A DNA stretch of 64,000 bases from an uncultured Bacteroidales bacterium (GTDB taxonomy: Bacteria > Bacteroidota > Bacteroidia > Bacteroidales > FEN-979), in NCBI GenBank assembly GCA_903903985.1, contig CAIVAT010000034.1, positions 124,001 to 188,000 on the forward strand, read 5' to 3'. Under the pieces are notes generated by a model, which was given only the letters and a program-made list of their open reading frames with translations, was not told where the DNA came from and ran no database searches. This document shows, in pieces, positions 19,553-28,902 of the stretch. Both the position numbers and the translations under genes were made by a program. Positions within the stretch are counted from its first letter, which is position 1. Each line of letters begins with the position of its first letter.

Positions 19553-21220
19553 ATGTTTAAAGGACATCCTAAAGGGCTTTATGTGGCGTTTTTCGCCAAT
19601 ATGGGGGAACGGTTTGGTTACTATACCATGCTGGCTATTTTCCTGTTATATCTTCAATCAAAGTTTGGATGGTCGACCACCCAGGCTGGCCATGTTTATG
19701 GTATTTTTCTTTTTGGCATATACTTTCTTCCGCTATTGGGTGGAATTATTGCAGACAATGTCCTGGGGTACGGGAAAACAATCCTGCTTGGAATCGTGGT
19801 TATGTTTTGCGGATATGCCCTGTTGGCCATGCCTGGTACCGGCGAGTATTTCATATACCTCGCGCTCGCTGTAATATCGCTTGGAACAGGATTATTCAAA
19901 GGAAATTTACAAGCCCTTGTGGGGAATATGTACGACGATCCAAAGTATGGCAAGCTAAGGGATTCTGCCTTCAACCTTTTTTATATGGGGATTAATATTG
20001 GCGCATTTTTTGCCCCGAGTGCTGCCGGAGGGATGCGGAACTGGATTCTCGCCCGCAGCGGGTTTACTTATGATTCAGCCATTCCCAGTCTGGCACATAA
20101 ATTTTTGAACGGAACGCTGGAAAGCACTACCCAGCTTGAACAGTTCGCCCATACACAGGCCGGAGGCAGAATTACCGATCTTACGGAATTTTGTCATCAA
20201 TATATCGCGAGTATCGGCCAGGCGTACAATGCAGGTTTTGGGGTAGCCGCATTGAGCATGATCGCCTCCCTGGCGATTTTCATCGGATTCAGAAAATATT
20301 ACAAAGCTGCTGATGTAACCCACAAACAACAAAAAGCAGCCAAATCTGCAAACCTGGTCGAACTGACAGCAAGCCAAACAAAAGACCGTCTGATAGCGCT
20401 CGGATTGGTTTTCTTTGTCGTTGCCTTTTTCTGGATGGCATTTCACCAGAATGGATTCACCCTGACCATTTTCGCGAGGGATTATACGGTTGCTTCCGTA
20501 TCACGAGGTTCAGCCGTAATCTTCAACCTGGCAACCTTTTTACCCTTGTTAATCGCCATTTTAGGAATTGTACTCTTGTTAGGGAAAGCAAATTCAGTTA
20601 GAACCAAAGCCATTGGCGCATTTGCAGCAGTGATATCACTCATCGTGGCCTTTTTCACTATCCGCCAGCTTCAACCGCAGGGAAATCCTATTTCTCCGGA
20701 AATCTTCCAACAATTCAACCCGATTTTCATTGTGTTTATTACGCCCCTTGTGATCGGTTTCTTTGCTTATTTAAGAAAAAAAGGAAAGGAACCCTCCTCT
20801 CCCAAGAAAATTGGCATTGGTATGCTGATTACCGCTGTTGGATTTCTGATCCTGGTTATCGCTTCGCAAGGGTTGATGAGCCCGGCTGAACTGGCAGTTA
20901 AAGGAGGCGTTTCCGACACGCTTCGCTCACCATACTGGTTAATCGGCACCTATTTTACCCTCACCATTGCCGAATTATTCCTCAGCCCTATTGGCATCTC
21001 ATTTGTTTCAAAGGTTACCCCTCCTCAATTCAAAGGATTGGCGCAAGGAGGCTGGTTCTGCTCAACAGCCATTGGTAACCTGCTGGCTGGATTTATTGGT
21101 CCTTTTTGGGATAAATGGCAACTCTGGCAATTCTTTATGCTGCTGGTTGGTTTAACAATTTTATCCGCCATTTTCATTTTCTCGATCCTGAAACGCCTGG
21201 AAAAGGCAACAACCAGTTAG
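19553..21220 (+). CDS. POT-family proton-dependent peptide transporter
   Basis: 555-residue major facilitator protein with about 14 hydrophobic segments, the layout of bacterial di/tripeptide transporters. The diagnostic N-terminal motif is present (NMGERFGYYTML near residue 16, the ExxERFxYY signature of proton coupling). LGTGLFKGNLQALVGNMY near residue 105 and FYMGINIGAFFAPS near residue 143 follow. Uptake of small peptides driven by the proton gradient is the expected role. Confidence 0.92.
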   Translation: MFKGHPKGLYVAFFANMGERFGYYTMLAIFLLYLQSKFGWSTTQAGHVYGIFLFGIYFLPLLGGIIADNVLGYGKTILLGIVVMFCGYALLAMPGTGEYFIYLALAVISLGTGLFKGNLQALVGNMYDDPKYGKLRDSAFNLFYMGINIGAFFAPSAAGGMRNWILARSGFTYDSAIPSLAHKFLNGTLESTTQLEQFAHTQAGGRITDLTEFCHQYIASIGQAYNAGFGVAALSMIASLAIFIGFRKYYKAADVTHKQQKAAKSANLVELTASQTKDRLIALGLVFFVVAFFWMAFHQNGFTLTIFARDYTVASVSRGSAVIFNLATFLPLLIAILGIVLLLGKANSVRTKAIGAFAAVISLIVAFFTIRQLQPQGNPISPEIFQQFNPIFIVFITPLVIGFFAYLRKKGKEPSSPKKIGIGMLITAVGFLILVIASQGLMSPAELAVKGGVSDTLRSPYWLIGTYFTLTIAELFLSPIGISFVSKVTPPQFKGLAQGGWFCSTAIGNLLAGFIGPFWDKWQLWQFFMLLVGLTILSAIFIFSILKRLEKATTS

Positions 21221-21284
21221 AGACGCATTGCAATGCGTCCATATCGGTACAACAATGGGTTCCTGCCTGCACCAGGTTTTTTGA

Positions 21285-22280
21285 ATGTCGAATATTGAAC
21301 AACGAATGTCGAATATTGAACGCTATTCGTGGGGACATACCCGACGGTTCAACTCCTATACCGAACATATCCGGAAGACTTTTGGCGGGCGGATGCAGAA
21401 AGTGGTGGTGGATGCCGGGTTTACCTGTCCCAACCGTGACGGAACCAAAAGTTTTGGAGGTTGCACTTATTGCGACAACAATGCCTTCAACCCCTCCTAC
21501 TGCAACCCGGTGGAGCCGCTGCACAGCCAGATTGCACAAGGCATCACTTTCCATCGGGTCCGTTATCGCAAAGCCACGAAATACCTGGTTTATTTTCAGC
21601 CATACAGCAATACCTATGCACCTTTAGCAAAGTTAAAATCACTTTACGAGGAAGCACTCGGGTATCCGGGCGTGGTCGGACTCGTGATTGGCACACGCCC
21701 CGACTGCATCGATGATGAAAAGCTCGATTATCTCAGCGAATTATCCCGGAAATTTTACATCCAGGTTGAGTACGGCGTGGAATCCTGCTATGATAAAACG
21801 CTGGATCGGATCAACCGTCAGCATGATTTTGCGCTCAGTGAACAGGTGATCATCAAAACGCATCAATCAGGCATTAAAACCGGTGCACATTTTATTTTCG
21901 GATTGCCCGGAGAATCAGAAGAGATGATGCTCTCCTGTGCCGGCATCATTTCTAAACTTCCTCTTGATTCCGTTAAGTTCCATCAGTTGCAGATCGTGAA
22001 AGGGACAAAAATGGAACAGGAATTCAATAATACTGATTTTCATCAATTCACCCTCGAAGGGTATATTGAGTTCATCGTAAAGTTCGTGGAACGCCTGAAC
22101 CCGGCAATAGTCATTGAACGGTTTTCGGGGGAGGTTCCACCGCGGTTCATGGTCGCTGAGACCGGGCATGCTCCGCCTGTTCCCGTTGGCTGGGATTTAA
22201 TCCGATACGATGCCGTGTTGAGGCTGATCGAAAAAGAATTGGAGCTGCAGGATACCTGGCAGGGGAAATATTATACGTGA
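21285..22280 (+). CDS. TIGR01212 family radical SAM protein (YhcC-like)
   Basis: 331 residues. The iron-sulfur cluster cysteines lie in the N-terminal CPNRDGTKSFGGCTYC, the long-spaced motif specific to this family, then NAFNPSYC. IQVEYGVES, ALSEQVIIKTHQSGIKTGAH and FGLPGES are further family stretches. The reaction is not established. The first 12 codons are built from two copies of a GTCGAATATTGAAC repeat, giving MSNIEQRMSNIER; the real start could be the ATG at 21306. It converges on the GPP34 gene with a 10-base overlap. Confidence 0.9.
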   Translation: MSNIEQRMSNIERYSWGHTRRFNSYTEHIRKTFGGRMQKVVVDAGFTCPNRDGTKSFGGCTYCDNNAFNPSYCNPVEPLHSQIAQGITFHRVRYRKATKYLVYFQPYSNTYAPLAKLKSLYEEALGYPGVVGLVIGTRPDCIDDEKLDYLSELSRKFYIQVEYGVESCYDKTLDRINRQHDFALSEQVIIKTHQSGIKTGAHFIFGLPGESEEMMLSCAGIISKLPLDSVKFHQLQIVKGTKMEQEFNNTDFHQFTLEGYIEFIVKFVERLNPAIVIERFSGEVPPRFMVAETGHAPPVPVGWDLIRYDAVLRLIEKELELQDTWQGKYYT

Positions 22281-22963
22281 ATAGAGACGTTTGATGCAAT
22301 GATGGCCCTTGAGATGGCCGTCTGCAAAAGTTTGATCACTTCTTCCGTTTCTGTTCCTGGGTTTTTAAACTGGGTTATTTCGTTGATGCGGCCTCTGATT
22401 TTGATGTATTGAATGTATCCGCCGAAATTTTTCCGTACCATTTTGCAATTATTCATCACCACTAGCAGCATGATATCCTCGTCGGACAATACGTTGCCGG
22501 AAACGATTCCTTCGCAAATCTGCTCCTGCAATTTTCGTTTTAGTTCAACATGGAGCAGGGGGAATTTTGTTTGATAAAACACCACCATCAGGGTGTATTC
22601 TTCGCGGGAGATCACCTGGGAATGAATCAACTGTTTTAAAACGGTTTTCCGGAGAAGGAGCTTTTTATAAACAATACGCTGGATCCAGGAACGAAGGCTT
22701 CGGTTTTTCTTGGATGATTTGATGAGGTTCAGAACACGGTCGAGAATGACATCATCAGTTGATTTGGCATTGGTTACAATCACCTCATCATCAACAAACC
22801 TGATCCTGTCAATTTGATATAATTTAAAAAGAATGGCACCAACCAGCCCGAATTTAATTTTATGTTCAGATGATCCAAACCATCCTTTATCATCCAGGGC
22901 GAGCAGGACAATCTTTTGAAGAAATGTTAATTCACTGTTTTTTTCTGGCTTATCCATCAACAC
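22271..22963 (-). CDS. GPP34 (GOLPH3/VPS74-like) family protein
   Basis: 230 residues with the GPP34 N-terminal motif LTFLQKIVLLALDDKGWFG and a helical all-alpha body. Eukaryotic members bind phosphatidylinositol 4-phosphate on Golgi membranes; bacterial members have no established role. The start may be the second ATG (22957). It overlaps the convergent radical SAM gene by 10 bases and lies 54 bases downstream of the pst operon, so it may be read through from it. The family call rests on the N-terminal motif and length. Confidence 0.7.
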   Translation of the reverse strand: MLMDKPEKNSELTFLQKIVLLALDDKGWFGSSEHKIKFGLVGAILFKLYQIDRIRFVDDEVIVTNAKSTDDVILDRVLNLIKSSKKNRSLRSWIQRIVYKKLLLRKTVLKQLIHSQVISREEYTLMVVFYQTKFPLLHVELKRKLQEQICEGIVSGNVLSDEDIMLLVVMNNCKMVRKNFGGYIQYIKIRGRINEITQFKNPGTETEEVIKLLQTAISRAIIASNVSIHV

Positions 22964-23017
22964 GAGGCAAAATTATTTCCGGCAATAAAAATAAAGAAAA
23001 TTTTACTTTAAATACAA

Positions 23018-23779
23018 TTAATTAAATGTCCCTCCCAGGTAAAGTTTTGTCTTTTCCATCTTCGGGTTTCCAAACACCTCTTCCACGCTGCCCTGTTCGA
23101 TCACATCACCAAGGTACATGAATACAACGTTATCGGCAATTCGCCTTGCCTGTCGCAGAACATGGGTAACCAAAACGATGGTATAGTCGTGTTTAAGCCT
23201 GACGAAGGTCTCTTCAATAAACTGGCTTGAAATCGGATCGAGGGCGGATGTTGGCTCGTCGGCAAGGATGATCTCAGGATTGACGGCAAGGCCCCGTGCA
23301 AGGCAAAGGCGCTGCTGCTGACCAATCGAAAGCCGGGAAGCAGGCTCACGCAAACGGGTTCTGATCTCATCCCAAAGATTGGCCTGCTGCAGGTAATGCA
23401 TGACCAGTTTGTGGGTCTCCCTCCGGTTTCTTATTCCTCTCAGTTTCAAAGCATAAGCGATGTTGTTATAAATGGTCATCGGCAAAGGGTACGGACGTTG
23501 TGATAACAATCCCATTTGCTGCCTCAGCTTATAAATATCTTCCTTGGCCTCCAGGATGTTGTTGTCGTCAATCATGATTTGTCCATTCACCCTGAGTTCG
23601 GGATAAAGGTCGGTAAGTCTGTTCAAACACTTCAGCAGCGTGGTTTTCCCGCAACCGGAAGGGCCCATGATGACCGTGATTTTATTTTTAGGGATATCAA
23701 TATTGATATTTTTAAGTATTTGGGTTTTCCCAGCCGATACATTCAGATCCCTGATCGATATTTTTGTTGAAGTATACAT
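23018..23779 (-). CDS. pstB: Phosphate ABC transporter ATP-binding protein
   Basis: ATPase of the high-affinity phosphate importer. The 253 residues show Walker A GPSGCGKTTLL near residue 38, the signature LSIGQQQRLCLARGLA (Gly-to-Ile compared with the canonical LSGGQ, as in other PstB proteins) and Walker B ILADEPTSALDP. It is last in the pstSCAB order on the minus strand and no phoU follows. Confidence 0.95.
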   Translation of the reverse strand: MYTSTKISIRDLNVSAGKTQILKNINIDIPKNKITVIMGPSGCGKTTLLKCLNRLTDLYPELRVNGQIMIDDNNILEAKEDIYKLRQQMGLLSQRPYPLPMTIYNNIAYALKLRGIRNRRETHKLVMHYLQQANLWDEIRTRLREPASRLSIGQQQRLCLARGLAVNPEIILADEPTSALDPISSQFIEETFVRLKHDYTIVLVTHVLRQARRIADNVVFMYLGDVIEQGSVEEVFGNPKMEKTKLYLGGTFN

Positions 23780-23791
23780 CCCTGCAGCCTG

Positions 23792-24649
23792 CTAAAAGTT
23801 GATTTTTGTTTTATGATATCGCTTACCCACTCCCCGGGAAAACAAACTTACAATTAAAATGATCAGGGTAAGCACCAATGCGGAAGCATAGGCCCTGTTT
23901 TGAACTTCGGGAACCGGCGACGAGAGCTGAAAGAAAATTGACAATGGCAGGGTAGCCACCGGTTCAAGCAAGCCATTGGGCAGATGGTCGGTATAACCTG
24001 CCGTGAACAAAACCGCTGCTGCATCACCGATTCCACGGCCGAACGAAAGTAAAACTGCGGTAATGATCCCTGAGAATGACTGGCGTGTAAATATTTTAAA
24101 AGCAATTTCCGATTTGTTGGAGCCCAGTGAATAGGCAGCCTCCTGCAGTCCGATCGGGACGGTGCACAAGATCTCATCCATCGACCGTATCATGATCGGA
24201 AGGATAAACAAGGTAACAGTAAGAATTCCGGCTAACAAGGATGTCTGGAGCCCGAAGAAAATCATCAGGGAAAATCCGAAAGCCCCATAAACAATCGAGG
24301 GAATGCCCCACACCAGGTCAAGCAGAAAACGGATGATCGCGATTACTTTTTTATGCCTGATCAGGAAGACATTGAGATAGAGCGCCACAGGCATCCCAAT
24401 GATGAAAGCCAGCAGGGTAGCTCCAAAGGCAAGGGCGAGGGACCCAAGGATCGCATTCAGGATGCCGCCTCCTTTTCCATAATAGTAGCCACCATGCGGA
24501 ACCTGCGTCAGCATTTCCCAGGAGATGGATTTAATGCCTTTTTCGAAAATGCTGTAGATAATGATCGCAAGAATGGCAAGAATGAAGTATGTTGCCAGGA
24601 TCATCAGCAACTTGAAAAACTTTTCTTCTATTTTCTGCGAGCGTGTCAA
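23792..24649 (-). CDS. pstA: Phosphate ABC transporter permease PstA
   Basis: 285-residue permease with six predicted membrane segments. The inner-membrane coupling loop is visible near residue 188: GLQEAAYSLGSNKSEIAFKI, the EAA motif that docks on PstB. The periplasmic stretch VPHGGYYYGKGGGI is typical of PstA. It lies 3 bases after pstC and 12 bases before pstB, so the three are one transcription unit. Confidence 0.93.
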   Translation of the reverse strand: MTRSQKIEEKFFKLLMILATYFILAILAIIIYSIFEKGIKSISWEMLTQVPHGGYYYGKGGGILNAILGSLALAFGATLLAFIIGMPVALYLNVFLIRHKKVIAIIRFLLDLVWGIPSIVYGAFGFSLMIFFGLQTSLLAGILTVTLFILPIMIRSMDEILCTVPIGLQEAAYSLGSNKSEIAFKIFTRQSFSGIITAVLLSFGRGIGDAAAVLFTAGYTDHLPNGLLEPVATLPLSIFFQLSSPVPEVQNRAYASALVLTLIILIVSLFSRGVGKRYHKTKINF

Positions 24650-24652
24650 CGA

Positions 24653-25543
24653 TTAATATTTATTATACCTGACGATGAAAAAGTGCATGACAAGATTAAA
24701 AAAAAGGGAGACCGCCAGCAGCAGCAGCGCTGCAAACATCAAAGCGGCGTCGTATCTGGGGATGGAAAGCATCTCCCCGTAATTGTTGGCGATCAATGCG
24801 GGCAGGGTATACCCCGGATCGAACACGCTTTTTGGAAGGCGCACCACATTCCCAACCACCATCAGTACCGCCATGGTTTCGCCAAACGCCCTTGCAAGCC
24901 CAAATCCAAAAGCTGCAATAATTCCCGGCAAAGCTTTCTTGACAAGCACATGTTTGATCGTCTGCCATTGGGTAGCTCCCAGGGACAGGGTTGCCTCTTT
25001 TAATTCCACAGGAATTGCCCTGAAAATTTCGATCAGGATATTTAATACAAATGGGATGATCATGATGGAAAGCACAAAAGCTGCAGCCAGGATGCTGTAA
25101 CCCATCGTTTTTATTCCCATCCAGGGGCCCAGATACCTGGATATAAATGGCACGATGACCAAAATTCCCCATAAACCATAAACCACGGAAGGGATTCCTG
25201 CCAGAATATCGATTGCCGGGTGCATAATGCGCAGGAAATATTTCTTGGTATACTGGGTAACATAAATGGCGGTAAGCAGGCAAACCGGCGCAGTAATCAG
25301 CATGGCAACAAGGGTTACCCATATAGAACCAATGATGAAGGGATAGAAGCCGAACTGACCCGCAGAAGGCCGCCATGTTTTCGAAAAGATCAGGTCGATC
25401 ACCGAATAATCATGAAGCAGCAGGACCGATTTCAGGTAAAGTCCTATGAAAAGAAGGAATGGCAACAACGCAACCAGCAGCAAACTGATGATCATCCACG
25501 TGGAATTAACGGTATGACGCTGCGTGCGGTTGAGAAGGTACAT
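24653..25543 (-). CDS. pstC: Phosphate ABC transporter permease PstC
   Basis: 296-residue permease with six membrane segments. The early FLLFIGLYLKSVLLL segment and the periplasmic W-R-P-S motif (SKTWRPSAGQFGFYP) are typical of PstC. The EAA coupling loop reads VELKEATLSLGATQWQTIKH. The pore helix segment GFGLARAFGETMAVLMV is also typical. It begins directly after the pstS stop codon (1-base gap). Confidence 0.94.
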   Translation of the reverse strand: MYLLNRTQRHTVNSTWMIISLLLVALLPFLLFIGLYLKSVLLLHDYSVIDLIFSKTWRPSAGQFGFYPFIIGSIWVTLVAMLITAPVCLLTAIYVTQYTKKYFLRIMHPAIDILAGIPSVVYGLWGILVIVPFISRYLGPWMGIKTMGYSILAAAFVLSIMIIPFVLNILIEIFRAIPVELKEATLSLGATQWQTIKHVLVKKALPGIIAAFGFGLARAFGETMAVLMVVGNVVRLPKSVFDPGYTLPALIANNYGEMLSIPRYDAALMFAALLLLAVSLFFNLVMHFFIVRYNKY

Positions 25544-25544
25544 T

Positions 25545-26531
25545 TCAGTTCAACTTTTGCAATTCGAGGGTGATCTGTTCTGGCTTAACTGTTACATATC
25601 CGGCCTCATTTACAAACTTCTGTCCATCCGTGAGCACCCATTTCAAAAAGTTCAGCACCAGCTTATTCGCTGGTTTTCCGCCGGAAACGAAATAGAGGTC
25701 TCGTGCTGGCGGCGACGGATATTTCCCATCGTTGATGGCTTTCATTACCAGGTCCATGCTCCCGTAGAAATCTTCATCCGGGTCGATCTTCCCGTTCCCA
25801 TTCAGATCAATGGGAATGACCTCGAGTCCTGCATAAATTTTCCGGGTTTGCATTTCATACACAAACCCAAGATTGTTGAAGCCAATTCCCTCGGGTGTCC
25901 GCCGTACGGCATCCGCTACACCCGGGTCTCCATTTACACCAAGTCCGAGCAGGTCCTCCTGTTTTTTCCCGTTCAGGAATTTTGCCCACATGTCGGCGGC
26001 GCCACAGGCATCGGACCGTGTGAAGGCATTCAGTTCCGCCTTGGAATTGTTGCCCACAGCCTGCCCCCATGTTTTAATGGTACCGCTGATAAAAATATCA
26101 TAGAATTTTTGCCGGGTCAATCCTTTCTTCTTGAGATCGGCCAAAACCGGATTATGCGCATTGACGGTTGGAAGCACGGCATCCTTTGCAACCGCAATCC
26201 ACCAGGCTCCTTTGGCCTGTTCCTCCGGGCTTACTGCTTTTGAATACATTCCAAGGTCTACCATTTTTGAGAGGGCATCAGTCATCCCTTTTCCTGCACC
26301 ACCGGCAGAAACATTCACGATGACCTTCGGATGCAATTTCTGAAATTCTTCCGCCCATTTAACAGCAAGCGGATAAAGTGCGAATGCGCCGGACAGGGTA
26401 ATTTTGCCTTTCAGCGTGTCGGTTCCTGAACCGGCATTGTTCTTTCCTGACTGGTTGCAAGAAAAGAGGCACGAAAGGCAGATAAATCCTGCAATCAGGA
26501 TGAATGATGCAATCAAATTCTTCCATTTCAT
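25545..26531 (-). CDS. pstS: Phosphate-binding lipoprotein PstS with an EF-hand-like loop
   Basis: Periplasmic phosphate receptor of the Pst importer. The N-terminus is a lipoprotein signal (hydrophobic segment, then CLFSCNQ; lipid on Cys25). The family pattern follows: ITLSGAFALYPL near residue 45, VNVSAGGAGKGM near 75, and the phosphate contact RSDACGAADMW near 180. A 12-residue DLNGNGKIDPDE at 25773-25808 has all ligands of a canonical EF-hand calcium loop (D1, N3, N5, G6, I8, D9, E12), which is unusual in PstS. Its ATG overlaps the MoxR stop codon (ATGA). Confidence 0.93.
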   Translation of the reverse strand: MKWKNLIASFILIAGFICLSCLFSCNQSGKNNAGSGTDTLKGKITLSGAFALYPLAVKWAEEFQKLHPKVIVNVSAGGAGKGMTDALSKMVDLGMYSKAVSPEEQAKGAWWIAVAKDAVLPTVNAHNPVLADLKKKGLTRQKFYDIFISGTIKTWGQAVGNNSKAELNAFTRSDACGAADMWAKFLNGKKQEDLLGLGVNGDPGVADAVRRTPEGIGFNNLGFVYEMQTRKIYAGLEVIPIDLNGNGKIDPDEDFYGSMDLVMKAINDGKYPSPPARDLYFVSGGKPANKLVLNFLKWVLTDGQKFVNEAGYVTVKPEQITLELQKLN

Positions 26532-27505
26532 ATTCCAAGGTTTTTAATGAAGTGATTGATGATATCTTCCACGGTTATTCCTTCGGCCTCTGCCTTGTAA
26601 TTCCGTACGATGCGGTGACGAAGCACTGAGGTGGCCACTGCCCGGACATCTTCAATGTCGGGAGAGTATTTTCCGTTCAACACGGCATGGCATTTTGCCC
26701 CGAGGATCAGATATTGCGAAGCCCTGGGGCCAGCTCCCCACGTAAGGTATTCGTTAGCCCAGGCGTTTGACCTCTCCGTCCTGGGCCTGGTTGATGATAC
26801 CAGGTTGACGGCAAAGTGGAATACATTATCGGGAACCGGGATTTTACGAATGAGATTCTGAAAAAAGAGGATTTCCTCGGAAGATAAGACCACGGAGGGC
26901 GTTACCGTTTTTTCAGTGGTCGTTGCCTTGACGATCATGATCTCCTCTTCAAAGGAAGGATAGTCAAGCCAGATGTTAAACATGAAACGGTCAAGCTGTG
27001 CTTCAGGCAGTGGATAGGTGCCCTCCTGTTCGATGGGGTTCTGCGTGGCCAGTACAAAAAAAGGTTCCACAAGATGATAGCTTGTTCCGGCAACGGTGAC
27101 CGCCTTTTCCTGCATGGCTTCCAACAGGGCAGACTGGGTTTTAGGCGGGGTACGGTTGATCTCGTCTGCCAGGATGATGTTGGCAAAAACAGGCCCTTTG
27201 ATAAAGCGAAAGTGGCGGTTTTCATCCAGAATCTCGGTGCCGATGATATCGGAAGGCATCAGGTCGGGGGTAAATTGAATCCGGCTGTAATTAAGCCCGA
27301 GCGACTTTGACAATGTATTCACCATGAGCGTTTTAGCCAACCCTGGCACCCCGACCAGCAGGCAGTGTCCCTTACAGAAAATGGCAATGAGCAGGTTTTT
27401 CACCACCTCATCCTGACCCACGATCACCTTGGCTATTTCAGCTTTTAAGAGATTATATTTTTTTTCGAGTGCATCTACTGCTTCAACATCTGACGAAAAT
27501 TGCAT
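26528..27505 (-). CDS. MoxR-family AAA+ ATPase
   Basis: 325 residues. Walker A is GVPGLAKT near residue 54, followed by the MoxR-specific FTPDLMPSDIIGTE and Walker B ILADEINRTPPKTQSALLEA. The sensor ATQNPIEQEGTYPLPEAQLDRF is diagnostic. MoxR proteins act as chaperone ATPases, usually with DUF58 and VWA partners. Those partners are not downstream here; instead the gene runs into pstS with a 4-base overlap. It lies 12 bases after the SurA-like gene. Confidence 0.93.
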   Translation of the reverse strand: MQFSSDVEAVDALEKKYNLLKAEIAKVIVGQDEVVKNLLIAIFCKGHCLLVGVPGLAKTLMVNTLSKSLGLNYSRIQFTPDLMPSDIIGTEILDENRHFRFIKGPVFANIILADEINRTPPKTQSALLEAMQEKAVTVAGTSYHLVEPFFVLATQNPIEQEGTYPLPEAQLDRFMFNIWLDYPSFEEEIMIVKATTTEKTVTPSVVLSSEEILFFQNLIRKIPVPDNVFHFAVNLVSSTRPRTERSNAWANEYLTWGAGPRASQYLILGAKCHAVLNGKYSPDIEDVRAVATSVLRHRIVRNYKAEAEGITVEDIINHFIKNLGI

Positions 27506-27516
27506 GTTTTTACGGT

Positions 27517-28893
27517 TTAGTTTTTAATCCATTTGCGCTGGAATGAACAGTTGCGGTAATCACCTGTGATGGAAATGAAAGTTGAATTCATTTTCCCGGT
27601 AATCCAATCGGCTAAGACATCCTGCTTTTTCTTTTCCAGCGCTATTTGCTGAATGCGTGCATAATCATCCTCGAGGTTTGCTTTGTGAGGATTTGTCCGG
27701 CCTTTCAGGTAATAGATCCGGTAATCCTGTTTTCCCCGTTCATTGGTAAGCACCGGCGCCGAAACTTCGCCAGCCTTGAGCTTATCAACGATAAAAAAGA
27801 TCTTTGCATCGACCTGACTGGCTTCGAACCTGGTATTTCCGGATGCAGGATTTATCATCCATCCCCCGCTGTTTTTTCCGGGATCATCTGAGTAGGTGAC
27901 CACGGCGGCATCATAAGTTATTTTATTGGAAGTGATCAGGGATGCCACGCTGTCGAGGGTGACTTTTGCCTTGTTCAGGTCGACGGGCGAGACTTTTGGC
28001 TGCAGCAGGATGTGGCGCACATTGATATACTCCCCTCTTCTTTCGATCATCTGGATCAGGTGGAATCCATCTTCGGTTTCCACGATATCGGAGACCTCTC
28101 CAGGTTTCAGTTTGAAGGCGGCCCCTTCGAATTCAGCCCGCATCTCACCACGTTTGAACATGCCCAGTTCACCACCCTGTTTGGAGGAGCCGGGATCTTC
28201 GGAGTAAAGCACAGCCAGTGTACTGAAATCATCACCCTTTGCGACCCGTTCCTTGAAATTTTTCAATTTATTTTTTGCCTCCTGTTTTTCGGTTTCCCCG
28301 ATGGCCGGTTGTTTTACGATCATACCGATTTCAAACTCCGAATTGATAAGCGGGATGCTGTCTTTCGGGATTTTTTTAAAGAAAGCCTTTACCTCTGAAG
28401 GTGTAATAACGACATCCTTGGTGATTTTCTGTTGTTCCTGTTCGGTAAGCATTTGTTCTTTAATCACATCGCGAAGTTCATTTTTAATCTCCAGCAGTGT
28501 TTTGCCGAAATGTTCTTCCAGCCGGTCTGGCGAACCTGCCTGTGAAATGAAGTAGCGCATCCTGCGGTCCATTTCAATTTCAACCTGCGAATCGGTAACA
28601 GTGATGCTGTCAACCTGGGCCTGGTGAAGCAGCAGTTTCTGAAAAAGCAATGATTCAAAGACCTGGCATTTTACTTTTGGTTCCGTACCCATGATACTGC
28701 CCTGGCTTCGGATCTGGAGGTACTGGTTTTCAATATCCGATTTAAGGATCACATTGCCCCCGATGATGCCAACCACACCGTCGATGATGGTGTCGGATGA
28801 AGATTGTGCATGGATGGAACCGGCTAACAACGACGTGAACAGAAGCAATAACAGCGGTGATCGGAAGATTTTCATATCTATTTTTTTGGGCAT
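27517..28893 (-). CDS. SurA-like periplasmic peptidyl-prolyl isomerase
   Basis: Outer-membrane protein chaperone candidate. A signal peptide (MKIFRSPLLLLLFTSLLAGS, ending HAQ) starts at the internal ATG 28875, which is probably the true start. A SurA-type helical N-terminal domain spans about residues 30-180, with IIDGVVGIIGGNVILKSDIE at its start. A PpiC domain follows near 185-290 (SSKQGGELGMFKRGEM and EDGFHLIQM). A second, degenerate PpiC domain follows (VRHILLQPKV, NSGGW). Three consecutive genes here are foldase-related, an arrangement of guaB / PPIase / PPIase / SurA / MoxR typical of Bacteroidota. Confidence 0.88.
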   Translation of the reverse strand: MPKKIDMKIFRSPLLLLLFTSLLAGSIHAQSSSDTIIDGVVGIIGGNVILKSDIENQYLQIRSQGSIMGTEPKVKCQVFESLLFQKLLLHQAQVDSITVTDSQVEIEMDRRMRYFISQAGSPDRLEEHFGKTLLEIKNELRDVIKEQMLTEQEQQKITKDVVITPSEVKAFFKKIPKDSIPLINSEFEIGMIVKQPAIGETEKQEAKNKLKNFKERVAKGDDFSTLAVLYSEDPGSSKQGGELGMFKRGEMRAEFEGAAFKLKPGEVSDIVETEDGFHLIQMIERRGEYINVRHILLQPKVSPVDLNKAKVTLDSVASLITSNKITYDAAVVTYSDDPGKNSGGWMINPASGNTRFEASQVDAKIFFIVDKLKAGEVSAPVLTNERGKQDYRIYYLKGRTNPHKANLEDDYARIQQIALEKKKQDVLADWITGKMNSTFISITGDYRNCSFQRKWIKN

Positions 28894-28902
28894 TGAATCC
28901 CC

